A stretch of DNA of 64,000 nt from CALNBC01 sp040768925 (GCA_040768925.1 JAXGLZ010000001.1:124001-188000), one strand, 5' to 3'; positions 8,271 through 16,419 are shown, counted from the first letter of the stretch. Notes: a model not told the origin generated them from the letters alone. Numbers and translations: made by a program.

Positions 8271-8735
8271 TTGAAAAAAATCGAAAAATACACCTACTGG
8301 CTCATGCTCTCCAATTACGATTTGGAGACCATCGACACGCTGATTGCGGGGAAGCGCTGGGTCTACGTCACCTATCTTTGCCAGCAGGCCATCGAGCGCC
8401 AGTTAAAGGGAATGTACGTTTATTATATGGACGCCGAGGCCCCGAAAACCCACAACGTGACCTTCCTTTTCAACAAGATCACGAAAAGCCCGGCTTTTTC
8501 CGACATCGAAACCTCTCCCGCGTTCAGAAAAAGAAGAGATGAGTGCGAAGATTTTCTGGTGGACGCCATGTTTTACTACATGTCCGACTACCCGTTCTCC
8601 TATAAAAACATAACGAGCCGTTTTGTGGATGAATCCGTCGCCCTCGACCTTTATAAAAAGGCGAAAGACTTCATTCACTGGCTCCGATCTTTCCAGCCCG
8701 ATGTGGAAATCCCCTCGGAACTGCCCGCCGTCTGA
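8271..8735 (+). CDS. HEPN-domain protein
   Basis: 154-residue all-helical protein. The WLMLSNYDLETIDTLIAGK start and YVTYLCQQAIERQLKGMYV helix match HEPN proteins found beside minimal nucleotidyltransferases, followed by PKTHNVTFLF. I see no RX4-6H ribonuclease motif, so it is probably not a HepT-type RNase toxin. TTG at 8271 is chosen: GGAGG lies just upstream and only 2 bases separate it from the HD-GYP stop. It probably acts with the MNT protein as a two-part nucleotidyltransferase; the intervening HD-GYP gene suggests a link to cyclic-dinucleotide signalling (inference). Confidence 0.78.
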   Translation: MKKIEKYTYWLMLSNYDLETIDTLIAGKRWVYVTYLCQQAIERQLKGMYVYYMDAEAPKTHNVTFLFNKITKSPAFSDIETSPAFRKRRDECEDFLVDAMFYYMSDYPFSYKNITSRFVDESVALDLYKKAKDFIHWLRSFQPDVEIPSELPAV

Positions 8736-8765
8736 GTATTCCGCTCCTTTAAAAAACAGACTGCT

Positions 8766-8866
8766 TTCTTCCCATACGTCAATAGCAACCCCCGGGAAAC
8801 CGGGTTACGCAAAGCTAGAGGGCCTAAGGGCGCAACGCCTATGGCAGCCAGTTGCCGAATGAAGAA
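8766..8866 (+). promoter_or_regulatory. Cyclic-di-GMP-I (GEMM-I) riboswitch, copy 2
   Basis: Second aptamer, about 2.4 kb after the first: AGCAACC at 8784-8790, P2 CCCGG-GAAA-CCGGG, core TTACGCAAAGC, receptor GGGCCTAA, P3 with GCAA loop, and GGCAGCCAGTTGCCGAA at 8843-8859. P1 may pair TTCTTC (8766-8771) with GAAGAA (8861-8866). G precedes CAA, again the c-di-GMP type. No good promoter or terminator lies between the HEPN stop and this aptamer, so it may be read through from upstream. It controls the coiled-coil gene downstream. Confidence 0.88.
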
Positions 8867-9052
8867 TGCTTTCATCCCCGTGATCCACGCTGCCAAGGCT
8901 TTCCCTGCGCGCAGTTTGGTATTGGGATGCACGTATCGCGGTTCGGCAAAGTCCGAGCCGCTTTTTCTGTCCCGCCCTTTTCCCGCATCCCGGCAGCCGG
9001 CCGCACGCGCCCCCTGCCGGGGCCGGAATGTTCCGCCGTCCCCGGCCAATTG

Positions 9053-10210
9053 ATGCCGGAATCCGAAACGAACCACACCGGGTGCGCGCCCGGCAAACGA
9101 CAAAACATCCGGGGGTCAAAACAAGTGTTTGAGTTTTTCTCCAAAGGCACCGCCGGCCTGAAACAGGACGAAAAACAAAGGAGCGGGGCCGTCCGTTCCG
9201 GCGAAGGGGGCTCCGGCCCCGCCGGCGGCGCGGAAGAACGCCTTCCCCCGCCGCCGCGCGCGCAGCGGGATCCAACCGCCGCGATCGCGGAGGAACACCG
9301 CCCGGGGCTGCAAGCCGGCGGCTTCGTCCTGGGCTTTGATCAGCCCAAATCCAAAAACCCCCTGCAGCTAAACAGGGAATGGCTCGCGGGCCCGCCCTGC
9401 CGCCAGCATCGGAATCCCCCGTATTCCCCGGAAGAGCTGCCCGGCGAGGCGGGACTTCCAAGCGGCGGCGGCGCCCCCCCTTTTACCCGCGGCTCCCCGC
9501 CCGAAAACCGCAAGGGCGCTTCCCAGGGGTCCGCCCCCCCGGCCAGGTCCCCCGGTCGCCCCTATGCCCTCAGGCTGGCCAGGCCGGAGGATGCGGCGGC
9601 GCCAACCCGCGGCCCAAAAAGCCCACAAGAGGCCGAAACCGCCAGCCCCCTGCCGCTGTTTGCCCGGATCTCCGAGCTTGAACACGCGCTGAAAGCCGAA
9701 AAGCGGCTCCGCCTGGCCAGCGCGGAGCGCCTGGCCAAATGCGAGGAGCGGCTCAAACTCCAAACGGCAAAGCTGGAGGAATCCCTCGGGGCGCGCGAGG
9801 AATCCCGCGCCCGGCAGGAGGAGGCCAACACCACGATTTTAGGGTTGCAGGACGAGCTCTGCCGTCTGCGGGCGGCCTTCGAGGGTCTTCCGAAAACCGG
9901 GAACGACAAGCTCGGCCTTATGGCGCAGCTTGCGATATGCCGGGCCGGAGCGGATCACTGCCGGGCGCAGATGTCCAGACTGGCCACGGAAAACAAAGAG
10001 CTTTCCGCCCTGGTCAGCACCCAGAGAAAAGCCCTCGGCCTGCAGGAGCAGAAAGTGACGGAATGCCTGGGCGAAATCGCCGCCCTTTCCACCCGCATCG
10101 CCGAAATTCTGCAAAAAAGGCTGGATGAGGATAAAAAATTCGTCCTCGATTGGCAAAGAAGCGCCATATCGGCAGTCAACGAAGCAAAAACCCGCCTGGA
10201 TTGCGACTGA
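9053..10210 (+). CDS. Large coiled-coil protein downstream of riboswitch 2
   Basis: Unrecognised protein of about 385 residues. The first half is a low-complexity Pro/Gly/Arg/Ala-rich linker. From about residue 205 it is a long heptad-patterned coiled coil (ELEHALKAEKRLRLASAERL, LAKCEERLKLQTAKLEES) ending in a Lys/Asp/Trp tail. No signal peptide or membrane span. The start is uncertain: the frame is open back into the aptamer at 8852. I chose the ATG at 9053, which overlaps the stop of a 64-codon frame starting at 8859 directly after the aptamer; GTG at 9125 after GGGGG is another choice. The coiled-coil half is convincingly coding. Confidence 0.6.
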   Translation: MPESETNHTGCAPGKRQNIRGSKQVFEFFSKGTAGLKQDEKQRSGAVRSGEGGSGPAGGAEERLPPPPRAQRDPTAAIAEEHRPGLQAGGFVLGFDQPKSKNPLQLNREWLAGPPCRQHRNPPYSPEELPGEAGLPSGGGAPPFTRGSPPENRKGASQGSAPPARSPGRPYALRLARPEDAAAPTRGPKSPQEAETASPLPLFARISELEHALKAEKRLRLASAERLAKCEERLKLQTAKLEESLGAREESRARQEEANTTILGLQDELCRLRAAFEGLPKTGNDKLGLMAQLAICRAGADHCRAQMSRLATENKELSALVSTQRKALGLQEQKVTECLGEIAALSTRIAEILQKRLDEDKKFVLDWQRSAISAVNEAKTRLDCD

Positions 10211-10316
10211 TCCTCCCTTTTACCGCGTTGACCGACTTATAGTCGTCAGCATACCCTCCTTCCTTCTTGATGTCTCCCTCTTAAAAGTCCTGGGCGAGCC
10301 AGACTCAGGCAATCAC

Positions 10317-10360
10317 CCGGGCTGCCGCGAAGCGAAGAGTTGCGGCAGCCCGATTTTTAT
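10317..10360 (+). terminator. Rho-independent terminator ending the c-di-GMP locus
   Basis: CGGGCTGCCGC and GCGGCAGCCCG arms, followed by ATTTTTAT. Confidence 0.9.
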
Positions 10361-10437
10361 CGAAAAGGTCCTAACAGATAAGGCTTTTTCGCACCCTTTG
10401 CCGCCGCAAAGCGGGAAGGGACCGCCTGAGCGACGCA

Positions 10438-10471
10438 AAACAGCCCTGACTTCGACGGTCAGGGCTGCTGC
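10438..10471 (-). terminator. Rho-independent terminator of the small XRE regulator
   Basis: CAGCCCTGAC and GTCAGGGCTG arms with TTTT following on the minus strand. The 315-bp gap 10211-10525 otherwise holds only the opposing terminator at 10317-10360. Confidence 0.8.
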
Positions 10472-10525
10472 TTTGGCGCACAATACAGGTCATAAGACCG
10501 TGTATGGAGGCGCGTCATTCCGTTT

Positions 10526-10762
10526 TCACGGTCCCGACGACGGAGAGCGAACGGCATGCCGGCGCGCCTTCTCATGCCTTGCGACATCGGAAAGCCCGCA
10601 GTCCAGCAACTCACACAAATCATCCAGCGTGTTTGTGGAGACAGACATATTCTTTTTCAGGCGCTGGACGGTGCTGCCGCTAATTTTCCATTTTTCTCTC
10701 AAAGTATATGTGGTAACGCCTTTCTTTCGCATCGTTTCCCATAATGGCGTGTAAACAATCAT
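10526..10762 (-). CDS. Small Cro/CI-type helix-turn-helix regulator
   Basis: 78-residue single-domain DNA-binding protein. It reads as an XRE/Cro fold: PLWETMRKKGVTTYTLREKW, then the recognition helix SGSTVQRLKKN and the closing NTLDDLCELLDCGLSDV. ATG at 10762 is chosen for the GGGGAG site upstream; the longer frame has no support. It faces the 57-residue gene across a 100-bp divergent region with symmetrical sequences, so it likely represses itself and/or its neighbour. Such small regulators occur both on mobile elements and as chromosomal orphans. Confidence 0.8.
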   Translation of the reverse strand: MIVYTPLWETMRKKGVTTYTLREKWKISGSTVQRLKKNMSVSTNTLDDLCELLDCGLSDVARHEKARRHAVRSPSSGP

Positions 10763-10781
10763 TTGGCTTTTCTCCCCATTC

Positions 10782-10841
10782 TTGCATACTTTCATTATGT
10801 TCGTTATAATGGGCATACAATATGCTCTAATATTGGGCATA
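10782..10841 (+). promoter_or_regulatory. Promoter and candidate operator between XRE regulator and small gene
   Basis: Near-perfect sigma-A promoter TTGCAT, 17 bases, TATAAT (10782-10810) reading towards the 57-residue gene. Right after the -10 is an inverted repeat GGGCATA-CAA-TATGCTC (10811-10827) with a further GGGCATA half-site at 10835-10841. The position at the start site suggests repressor binding, most likely by the divergent XRE protein. Confidence 0.65.
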
Positions 10842-10861
10842 TTGGGAGAAGGGGAAGAATC

Positions 10862-11035
10862 ATGCCGGATTATTCAAGGATGTATCGGAAATTATTTGGC
10901 GCCGTCACAAAGGCGATGAAAGGCTTGCAGCAAGCGCAGATCAAGACCGGGGAAATGTACATATCCGATGAAGCGCCGGCGCTTTCCATTTTAGAATCGG
11001 AAACGGACGGCGGAGGCACTGACAAATCAGACTGA
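10862..11035 (+). CDS. Small protein, 57 residues, divergent to XRE regulator
   Basis: Short hydrophilic protein of unknown function, with a helical basic N-terminal half (YRKLFGAVTKAMKGLQQAQ) and an acidic C-terminal tail. GGAGAAGGGG precedes the ATG, there is a strong promoter with operator-like repeats upstream and a terminator after it, so it is a real single-gene unit. No signal peptide or membrane segment. Confidence 0.65.
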   Translation: MPDYSRMYRKLFGAVTKAMKGLQQAQIKTGEMYISDEAPALSILESETDGGGTDKSD

Positions 11036-11045
11036 AAAAGGAGCG

Positions 11046-11097
11046 TAAAAAACACGCTGCGCCCGTTTTTGGCGCCGGGTACAGCGTGTTTCGTTTG
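11046..11097 (+). terminator. Rho-independent terminator after the 57-residue gene
   Basis: AACACGCTG and CAGCGTGTT arms around a GC-rich inner loop, followed by TCGTTTGTT. Confidence 0.75.
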
Positions 11098-11228
11098 TTG
11101 CCCAATCCTGCCTGACAGATATCCATGACCGTGTTTTAGCGTCTTGCCGGTTTATGGGCGCCGCCTTAAGTTCCCGGGATTTTTGCGTTTGGGACGCGGG
11201 CAAGGCGCGGGGGCTTTGCGCGCTATGC

Positions 11229-12074
11229 TTACGCTTTTCGTATGAACAGGATTCCCAGGGTGTTCGGCCCGCAGTGGCTGGAAATCGTGCAGCCCGCCCG
11301 GGTTACGATGATCTCGTCAAACGCCATGTATTCCCCGACGGCCTCGCGCACGGACCGCACCACTTCCGGCTCGCAGCCGGAATGGGTGACGAAAATCCGT
11401 TCCGTGTCAATATCCGTCCTGCCCTCAAGGCGTTCCCTGACGTATTTTTTCAGCGATTTTTCAAACGAGCCCTTATATTTCTTGCCGACGTGCATCGCGC
11501 CGTCCTTGACCTCTATGCAGGGCTTCAGATTCAAAAGGTTCGCGCCAAGAGCGGCCAGGGAGGAACAGCGCCCGCCCTTTTTCAAATAATCCAGCTTGTC
11601 GATCACAAAGCTGGCCTCCACCCTGGCGGTCAGCTCTTCGAGCTTTTTGACGATCTCCTTCGCATCCATGCCGCTTCTCGCCATTTTTGCCGCCTCGATC
11701 ACAACGTGGCCGCTGCCCGTAGAAAGGTTGCGCGAATCGACGGCATAGACGTTTTGGAATTCCCCCGCGGCCATGGTCGCGTTCTGAAAGCAGGCGGAAA
11801 ACTCGGCGCTGATATCGATGTGGATTACGGCGTCAAACTTTGAGGAAAGCTCCGCGAATTTCCCGACATAGTCGGAAACATTGATGGCGGAGGTGGTGCA
11901 GATATCCCCCCCGCCGCCCACATGGGCAAAAATATCCGCCGGTGTGATCTCCACGCCGTCCCTGAACGATTCCCCGCCCTTGATGATATAAAGGGGGATG
12001 ATATCGATATCATACGCCTCGATCAGTTCCGGGGAAAGATCGCAGGTGCTGTCCGCCGTAATCTTAATGTTCAT
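11229..12074 (-). CDS. DegV family fatty-acid-binding protein
   Basis: 281-residue DegV/FakB-family protein. Family marks: N-terminal ITADSTCDLSPEL, the Thr/Ser fatty-acid carboxylate site in CTTSAINVSDY, AVDSRNLSTGSG, YLKKGGRCS and the C-terminal GPNTLGILF. FakB proteins present fatty acids to the kinase FakA for phosphorylation; no fakA is nearby. The ATG at 12074 is chosen; the frame upstream runs through the promoter. Monocistronic. Confidence 0.93.
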   Translation of the reverse strand: MNIKITADSTCDLSPELIEAYDIDIIPLYIIKGGESFRDGVEITPADIFAHVGGGGDICTTSAINVSDYVGKFAELSSKFDAVIHIDISAEFSACFQNATMAAGEFQNVYAVDSRNLSTGSGHVVIEAAKMARSGMDAKEIVKKLEELTARVEASFVIDKLDYLKKGGRCSSLAALGANLLNLKPCIEVKDGAMHVGKKYKGSFEKSLKKYVRERLEGRTDIDTERIFVTHSGCEPEVVRSVREAVGEYMAFDEIIVTRAGCTISSHCGPNTLGILFIRKA

Positions 12075-12123
12075 CGTGCCAGTGCGCAACCTCCGTATTC
12101 TAATCGTTTTCCGGTTAGGGGAA

Positions 12124-12152
12124 ATAATAACAAATAACCACCGCCGCGTCAA
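12124..12152 (-). promoter_or_regulatory. Sigma-A promoter for the degV gene
   Basis: Minus strand TTGACG, 17 bases, TATTAT, about 50 bases before the ATG. Confidence 0.75.
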
Positions 12153-12164
12153 GGCATTGGGGGC

Positions 12165-13022
12165 TCATCCGTCGTTATGCGCGTATACCCTGGCAATTTC
12201 GGCAAACTGTTCGAGGGAAAGCTCCTCCCCCCGGGCGTTTGGAGGAAGGCCGGCGGATGCGATCCATTCCTCCGCCCGCGCCTTTTCGATCCCCAGCCCG
12301 GCGGAAAGATTGTTGGCCAGGGTTTTCCGCCGCATCGCGAAGGCGGCCCGGGTGATTCTGAAAAAATCCTCTTCCGACGGAACGGTGACCCTTGGGGGCC
12401 GCTTTTTTAGCCGGACGACCACGCTGTCCACCCCCGGCGGGGGCAAAAAGCAGCCCCTGGGTACGGCAAGCACGACGGAAACGTCCGTATGATACTGCAC
12501 CGCGATGGACAAGGAGCCGTAGCTTTTGGTTTTTGGGGCGGCGGCCATCCGTTCCGCCACTTCCTTCTGGATCAGAAAGCTCATCGAAACGACGGGAAGA
12601 TTGGATTCCAACAGCCGCAGGATGATCGCCGTGGTGATGTAATAGGGCAGATTGGCCGCCACGAAAAAAGGCCCGCCCCCCAGGGCTTTGTGCAGCTCAT
12701 CAAGGTCGCACTTCAAAAAATCCGCGTGGATCACCGCGGCGTTTTCCATATCCGAAAGGGTGGTTTTCAGCACTTCCGCCAGGCCGGAATCGATCTCGAC
12801 CGCCACGACCCTTTTCGCCCTGCCGCAAAGTTCCCTCGTCAGCGCGCCCAGGCCCGGGCCGATCTCCAGCACCGAGTCGGCTTTGGTCACCCCGGCCGCG
12901 TCCGCGATCTTTTTGATCACGTTCGCGTCGCAAAGAAAATTCTGGCCAAGCTGCTTGTTCGGCGAAAGTCCCCGTTCCTTCAGCAGCGCCCGCACAGCCG
13001 CGGGTGAGCTTATGTCCCTCAT
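12165..13022 (-). CDS. rsmA: 16S rRNA (adenine1518-N6/adenine1519-N6)-dimethyltransferase
   Basis: RsmA/KsgA, 285 residues. It dimethylates two adjacent adenines in the 3'-terminal helix of 16S rRNA during 30S maturation, using SAM. Visible motifs: KQLGQNFLCD, SAM motif I VLEIGPGLGALTREL, the acidic residue in VAVEIDSG and the catalytic NLPYYITT. The C-terminal helical domain ends near EQFAEIARVYAHN. ATG at 13022 is chosen because GAAGGA lies at proper distance; two in-frame ATGs upstream (13034, 13043) are possible. It follows the penicillin-binding protein by 36 bases and is probably co-transcribed. Confidence 0.95.
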   Translation of the reverse strand: MRDISSPAAVRALLKERGLSPNKQLGQNFLCDANVIKKIADAAGVTKADSVLEIGPGLGALTRELCGRAKRVVAVEIDSGLAEVLKTTLSDMENAAVIHADFLKCDLDELHKALGGGPFFVAANLPYYITTAIILRLLESNLPVVSMSFLIQKEVAERMAAAPKTKSYGSLSIAVQYHTDVSVVLAVPRGCFLPPPGVDSVVVRLKKRPPRVTVPSEEDFFRITRAAFAMRRKTLANNLSAGLGIEKARAEEWIASAGLPPNARGEELSLEQFAEIARVYAHNDG

Positions 13023-13058
13023 TTTGTCCTTCATCCGCGGCAACCGCCGCTTTATCCT

Positions 13059-15200
13059 TTAATTTTGCGCAACGGCCGCCGCGTCGTTCTCGTCCGTCTG
13101 CACTTCGTGGCGCAGAAGATACCGCGCGATTTGCAGCTTGACCTCGCTATAGCCTTCCGGCGTGTCCAGCGTGACCACCAGCACGGTATTCTTCGGCGCT
13201 TCGTTCCTGTAAACCGCCAGCCAGCCGATTTCCCTGTCCTTTTCGCTGCCGATTTCCGCGGTTCCCGTTTTGCCCGCCATTTTGTAGGGCGGCTTTAACG
13301 AGCTTGCGGTTCCCACCGTGGTCACGTCCGAAAGGGCCTGCTCGATGGCGCCGCGCACGCCGGAATGATAGTTCGCGTTCATCCAAAGCACGGGTTCGGC
13401 GCTTTGCTTCGCAACGTATTTGCTCCCCTCCCCATTGCAGCGTTTTTCGATCACATAGGGCGCATACATCGCGCCGTCCGCGTTCGAAAGGGAACAGTAC
13501 AGCAGCGCGGCCTGAAGGGGCGTGATCAGCATTTCGCCCTGGCCGTAGCCGCTGTCCGCCAGGTATTTGATGTTGAACTCGGTCTTTTCCTTTTTGATCT
13601 GGGCCTTGGCGACCGGAAGCTCAAAGGGAACGCTTTCGCCCCAGCCCAGCCTGTTTTCAAAGAAGTCGAAGAACTTTTCCTGCCCCAGCTCCATCGCCGC
13701 CCAGGCAAAATAAATATTGTCCGAATAGATGATGGAGTTATACAGGTTGCAGGAATCGCCCCGGTTCCTGACGCGGGTGATCGCGGGATACACCCAGTCG
13801 GTCCGGTCCGGCCGCCATTTATTATCCGAAATCGAATAGGGGAATACGGAATTTTTGGTGATCGCCCCGCCTTCCATGGCGGCCAGGGCGGTAAAGGGCT
13901 TGACGATGGACCCCGGCGGGTACCGGCCGGTGATGCAGCGGTTGAACAGCGGCTGGTATGCCGTGTCCGAAAGCAGATAATTGTAATATTCCGTGGAAAC
14001 CCCGGTGACGAAGGGGTTCGGGTCCGCCGAGGGATAGCTGACCATCACCTGAACCGCGCCGGTTTGGGGGTCGATCTGGATGATCGAGCCGCCCTGCTCG
14101 TCCATCAGATAGTTCGCCAGAAGATCGTACGCCGCCTGCTGGTCCCGGGCGTCGATCGTCAGCCAAAGGTCGTTCCCGTCCGCCGCTTTCACCGTGGGGA
14201 TGATGTTGATTTTTCCATTTTCGCCGGAAACGTAAACCTCGTAGCCGTCCGTCCCCCGAAGCTCGTCCTCGCAGGAAAGCTCCAGCCCGGTTTTGCCGAT
14301 GAAGGAATCGCCGTCGTAAAGCTTTTCCTTTTCCGTTCCGGAAAAAGCGTCCATCTCCTCCTTGGTGATCTTGCCGACGTAGCCGATCAGGTGGAAAAAC
14401 GCTTCCCCCAAAGGATAGGTGCGAAACACCGTGAAGCTCGCATCATCCACCCCGGCACCGGCCAGGGAAAGCCAGCTCTGGCGGGTTTCCTCCGGCAGCT
14501 CTCCGCTCCGCCAGGCTTTGACGGCCACGATGCCCGCCGTCGTCGCGTCGAAGCATTTTTGGACTTCCTCCGCCGTCATGCCAAGGATTTGGGCCGCTGC
14601 GGCGCAAAAGGAATTTTCGTCCCCGATCTTTGCGCGGTCGGCATAGGCCGTGCTGCCCGGGATGTTCCCCGCAAGCAGCGTTCCGTCGCTTCCGAAGATC
14701 TCGCCCCGCTTGGCCTTGATCACCCTGGCGTAAACCGAATCCCCCCAGGTCATCTCCGGAAAGATCAAGGACGGCGTCCACTCGATCCGCCACGCGCCGC
14801 CCTCCGAATGGAGCGGCATGGAAAAATTCTTGGTAATGTCGCCATACGCGGCTGTGCGGTAAGTCGCGGTATAGGCGAAGGTGGCGTACATCGCGCTCTG
14901 GGTGAAGCTGTTTTCGCCGATGATGACTTCCCTCACGGTCAGCCCGGAGAAGATCCCCCCGTATTTTTGGACGAACTCCTCCTCGGAAATCGCTTCTTTG
15001 GCCGCGCCGGTCAAAAGGGCGTAGGCCGCCTCGTAATCCCCGCCGTTCAAAAGCTCGATAAAGCGCAGCGCGGCGTCGTCCGGCTCCATGCCGTCCTTTG
15101 CGCCGCAGCCAAAAAGCGCCAGCAGCGCGAAAGAAAGCGCAAGCGCCGCCGCCAGCGCAAAAGCCGCGCCTCTTTGGGTTCCCGTTTTTGCTGCCTTCAT
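13059..15200 (-). CDS. Penicillin-binding transpeptidase with MecA-type N-terminal domain
   Basis: 713-residue class B penicillin-binding protein, probably a lipoprotein (LLALFGC, Cys at about 32). Order: NTF2-like MecA_N domain (about 38-150), PBP dimerisation domain (about 160-320), transpeptidase (about 350-700). Active-site motifs: nucleophile Ser in PPGSIVKPF (about 429), YSDN (about 495) and KTGTAE (about 641). It cross-links peptidoglycan on the outer face. This architecture resembles PBP2a and PBP3 of Gram-positives; sequence alone does not show beta-lactam resistance. rsmA follows closely. Confidence 0.93.
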   Translation of the reverse strand: MKAAKTGTQRGAAFALAAALALSFALLALFGCGAKDGMEPDDAALRFIELLNGGDYEAAYALLTGAAKEAISEEEFVQKYGGIFSGLTVREVIIGENSFTQSAMYATFAYTATYRTAAYGDITKNFSMPLHSEGGAWRIEWTPSLIFPEMTWGDSVYARVIKAKRGEIFGSDGTLLAGNIPGSTAYADRAKIGDENSFCAAAAQILGMTAEEVQKCFDATTAGIVAVKAWRSGELPEETRQSWLSLAGAGVDDASFTVFRTYPLGEAFFHLIGYVGKITKEEMDAFSGTEKEKLYDGDSFIGKTGLELSCEDELRGTDGYEVYVSGENGKINIIPTVKAADGNDLWLTIDARDQQAAYDLLANYLMDEQGGSIIQIDPQTGAVQVMVSYPSADPNPFVTGVSTEYYNYLLSDTAYQPLFNRCITGRYPPGSIVKPFTALAAMEGGAITKNSVFPYSISDNKWRPDRTDWVYPAITRVRNRGDSCNLYNSIIYSDNIYFAWAAMELGQEKFFDFFENRLGWGESVPFELPVAKAQIKKEKTEFNIKYLADSGYGQGEMLITPLQAALLYCSLSNADGAMYAPYVIEKRCNGEGSKYVAKQSAEPVLWMNANYHSGVRGAIEQALSDVTTVGTASSLKPPYKMAGKTGTAEIGSEKDREIGWLAVYRNEAPKNTVLVVTLDTPEGYSEVKLQIARYLLRHEVQTDENDAAAVAQN

Positions 15201-15404
15201 GAACGCTCCGAATCCGCGAAATCTGCGCGATCTTGTAGTATGTGGATAGTATACCAGTTTTTGCGCCCAAGAGAAAGAAGGGTCGAATTCCGGCGAATTT
15301 TGGCAAAAGTGGCGGAAGCAGGCAGCTTATCCGCATATATTACATCAAATTCCCATAAATAAATAGAATAATCAGGTATTATTACCAGAAATGTGGGGGA
15401 TGAT

Positions 15405-15433
15405 TTGACTCACATAATGGGGCGTGATACAAT
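15405..15433 (+). promoter_or_regulatory. Sigma-A promoter of the 3D-domain gene
   Basis: TTGACT, 17 bases, TACAAT, 30 bases before the ATG. Confidence 0.78.
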
Positions 15434-15462
15434 ACCCTGACCCCGAAAGGAGTGTGTTTTTT

Positions 15463-16419
15463 ATGAGAAAAACCCGACATATCGGGCGCACCGCGCGCTG
15501 GATATGGCCCTTGTTTTTCACGTTGACCGCACTGGCATGCCTTTCCGGCGTCGCCGGGGCCGCGGCTTATTACCCCGCCGAGCCCTTTGCGGCCATGGCG
15601 GCAGCAATATCCAATACCCCCGCCCTGGAGCAAAACGAGGAACCGGAAGAAGAAATGACCGTTTATATCGACTGCGCTTCCGGCTTTTACGAGCTTGCGA
15701 TGACACAGGGCAACGTTTCGGACGCGCTTTCCTCCCTGAGCCTGGAATACGACGACGACGACCGCGTCACCCCGGAACTGCACGTGCTTTTGGAGGACGG
15801 CCTGCGCATCGAGGCCGTTTCCCGCGAGACGCGCACCCGCACAGAAACGAAGACCATCAAACACAAAACCGAAAAAAAGAAAGACAATTCCCTGGAAAAA
15901 GGCAAAACCAAAATCAAGCAAAAAGGCGAAAACGGCAGCGAGACCCTGACTTATGAAGAGATTTACGAAAACGGCGAGCTGATCGGCAGCACCCTGGTTT
16001 CCCGGGAGATCGCAAAGGAAGCCGTTACGGAGATCCTGCTGGAGGGAACAAAGGTCGTTGACCGCGCGGTTTCCGTCTCCGCGGAAATCTCCCTGAAGAA
16101 CGACAACCGCAAAGACCGCGATCCGCCGAAAGAGAGCGAGGTTGAAAAGGTCGTCTATGTTCAGGCCACGGCCTATACCCACACGGGCAACTGCACAGCC
16201 ACCGGCGTCATGCCCTACGTCGGCATGATCGCCGTCAACCCGGACCAGATCCCCTATGGGACCCGGCTTTATGTGGAAGGGTACGGCTACGGCGTCGCCG
16301 GCGACACCGGCGGCTTCCGCCACACCAGCCGCTTCCAGATCGACCTGTTTATGGACACCTATAAGGAATGCATGAACTGGGGCAGGAGAAACGACGTGAA
16401 GGTTTATATCCTCAAATGA
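15463..16419 (+). CDS. Exported G5/3D-domain cell-wall protein (YabE/Rpf2-like)
   Basis: 318 residues. An N-terminal hydrophobic segment (about 10-35) acts as signal or anchor. A DUF348-like region (about 60-125) is followed by a G5-like domain with repeated Thr/Lys (TRTETKTIKHKT, about 125-210) and the C-terminal 3D domain (about 230-318) with its conserved Asp residues in AVNPDQIPYG, AGDTGGF and QIDLFMD. 3D domains of this type occur in lytic transglycosylase-like proteins that remodel peptidoglycan (for example YabE, Sps). AAAGGAG precedes the ATG. It converges with the flippase gene, overlapping it by 8 bases. Confidence 0.88.
   Translation: MRKTRHIGRTARWIWPLFFTLTALACLSGVAGAAAYYPAEPFAAMAAAISNTPALEQNEEPEEEMTVYIDCASGFYELAMTQGNVSDALSSLSLEYDDDDRVTPELHVLLEDGLRIEAVSRETRTRTETKTIKHKTEKKKDNSLEKGKTKIKQKGENGSETLTYEEIYENGELIGSTLVSREIAKEAVTEILLEGTKVVDRAVSVSAEISLKNDNRKDRDPPKESEVEKVVYVQATAYTHTGNCTATGVMPYVGMIAVNPDQIPYGTRLYVEGYGYGVAGDTGGFRHTSRFQIDLFMDTYKECMNWGRRNDVKVYILK

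Noticed and set aside
7004..8735. Calling the MNT and HEPN genes a standard toxin-antitoxin pair
   Set aside because: The HEPN protein shows no RX4-6H motif and the genes are separated by an HD-GYP enzyme, so a toxin role is not supported.
13059..15200. Calling the MecA-like protein a resistance determinant
   Set aside because: The same domain layout is found in ordinary housekeeping penicillin-binding proteins of Gram-positives, and no mec-type regulators are next to it.
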